DNA of 64,000 nucleotides from HIMB11 sp965657135 (GTDB lineage: Bacteria > Pseudomonadota > Alphaproteobacteria > Rhodobacterales > Rhodobacteraceae), in NCBI GenBank assembly GCA_965657135.1, contig CBFHNF010000001.1, positions 1-64,000 of the forward strand, in the 5' to 3' direction. This document shows positions 63,323 to 64,000 of this stretch, piece after piece. Position 1 is the stretch's first letter; the number at the start of each line of letters is the position of its first letter. The translations under genes were made by a program, and so were the position numbers. The notes below the pieces were generated by a model. The model was given only the letters and a program-made list of their open reading frames with translations. It did no database searches and was not told the DNA's origin.

Positions 63323-64000
63323 TTACTTGGTTCCTGGGGTTCCATCGAATTTCTTTTCGATATCGACCCAACAATCAATGTAATCGTCTTGTAGGGGCGC
63401 CTCTTTAGCTGCGTAAGCCGTCAAGTGTTGTGGAAAGCGCGTTTCGAACATGAACGACATTGTGTTATCTAGTTTCTGCGCCTGTAAATCGGCATTTGAC
63501 GCGCCTTCAAACGCATTTTTGTCGGGGCCATGTGGTAACATCATATTGTGCAAACTCATTCCCCCTGGGACAAATCCTTTGGGTTTGGCATCATATTGAC
63601 CGTAAATGTTGCCCATTAATTCAGACATGATATTTTTGTGATACCAAGGTGGTCTGAATGTATTTTCGGCAACCATCCAGCGTTCACGGAATAAAACAAA
63701 ATCAATGTTTGCTGTACCTTCGACGCCTGAGGGCGCGGTCAGCACCGTGAAAATTGACGGATCTGGATGATCAAACAATACTGCACCGACTGGGCAATAT
63801 GTGCGCAGGTCATATTTGCACGGCGCATAATTTCCATGCCATGCCACGACATCTAACGGGCTATGAAAGATATGTGTTTCATGAAACTGTCCGCACCATT
63901 TTATGACAACGCGACTTGGGATGTCGCGATCTTCAAATGCAGCGACAGGTGATTTAAAGTCCCGACGGTTCGCCAAGCAATTTGCGCCAATCGGTCCGCG
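63323..64000 (-). CDS. hmgA: Homogentisate 1,2-dioxygenase, C-terminal part (partial)
   Basis: The last 225 residues of HmgA; the N-terminal half lies beyond the right edge. The reading frame is open to the last base, and the visible start RGPIGANCLANRRDFKSPVA matches the interior of the family (the proper length is about 450). The iron ligands are present: His and Glu in PPWYHKNIMSELMG, and the later His in MMLPHGPDKN. Opens the aromatic ring of homogentisate to maleylacetoacetate. fahA follows after 31 bases. Confidence 0.94.
   Translation of the reverse strand, partial: RGPIGANCLANRRDFKSPVAAFEDRDIPSRVVIKWCGQFHETHIFHSPLDVVAWHGNYAPCKYDLRTYCPVGAVLFDHPDPSIFTVLTAPSGVEGTANIDFVLFRERWMVAENTFRPPWYHKNIMSELMGNIYGQYDAKPKGFVPGGMSLHNMMLPHGPDKNAFEGASNADLQAQKLDNTMSFMFETRFPQHLTAYAAKEAPLQDDYIDCWVDIEKKFDGTPGTK

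Overview
The window looks like a chromosomal segment from a marine alphaproteobacterium of the Rhodobacterales (Roseobacter group). The grounds are protein character and gene neighbourhoods: a class I lysyl-tRNA synthetase, an H-NS-type small DNA-binding protein, an IalB-family secreted protein, the NDUFS4-like complex I protein, a homogentisate operon carrying a DUF2783 protein, and many binding-protein-dependent transporters. Base composition is fairly even throughout. Genes are densely packed with many 1-20 bp overlaps, and I see no insertion sequence, prophage, integrase, rRNA or CRISPR array. The assignment is inference; no search was run.

Layout. 1-6.5 kb: a leftward run of hslO, a CoA-diphosphatase-like Nudix gene, cca and a LysE exporter with overlapping ends, followed by two overlapping half-size ABC exporter genes (the second runs off the left edge). 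6.5-12.2 kb: a second Nudix gene, a response-regulator/PP2C phosphatase with a divergent Hpt gene, an SDR gene, ilvA and argG. 12.2-18.3 kb: metallophosphoesterase, rlmN, IalB-like protein, asparaginase, pseudouridine synthase and SulP permease. 18.3-24.7 kb: a Blh-type sulfur gene paired with SulP under a promoter with an ATTC-N8-GAAT operator, a class III aminotransferase, smpB, a sulfurtransferase plus aminotransferase pair, and a chemotaxis receptor gene broken by two frameshifts.

24.7-34.7 kb: tRNA-Gln and a six-gene leftward cluster of CocE-type hydrolase, M81 (MlrC-like) metallopeptidase and a complete Dpp-type ABC importer, probably a peptide or amide scavenging system, with a divergent diheme cytochrome c. 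34.7-46.6 kb: tRNA-Arg, a secreted DsrE-like protein, two small unknown genes, and a galactoside locus: IclR regulator and UgpC/MalK ATPase on one side, and on the other a binding protein, two permeases, GH36 alpha-galactosidase, KDGal kinase, KDPGal aldolase and GH42 beta-galactosidase. The locus would import galactosides, release galactose and finish the De Ley-Doudoroff route, but galactose dehydrogenase and galactonate dehydratase are not in the window.

46.6-58.6 kb: mostly housekeeping (BrnA-like protein, H-NS-like protein, ettA, nadD, a PBP4-type peptidase, TerB-like protein, lysS, uvrB, complex I accessory protein, a TPP-dependent enzyme). 58.6-64 kb: a leftward tyrosine/homogentisate operon (hmgA cut by the right edge, fumarylacetoacetase, MBL-fold protein, FAD monooxygenase, DUF2783, maiA). 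The MBL protein keeps one metal site and has lost the ligands of the other. The most interesting signals are the sulfur operator, the CocE-M81-Dpp cluster, the altered MBL protein in the homogentisate operon, the twice-frameshifted receptor, and terminator-like hairpins placed directly behind both binding-protein genes.
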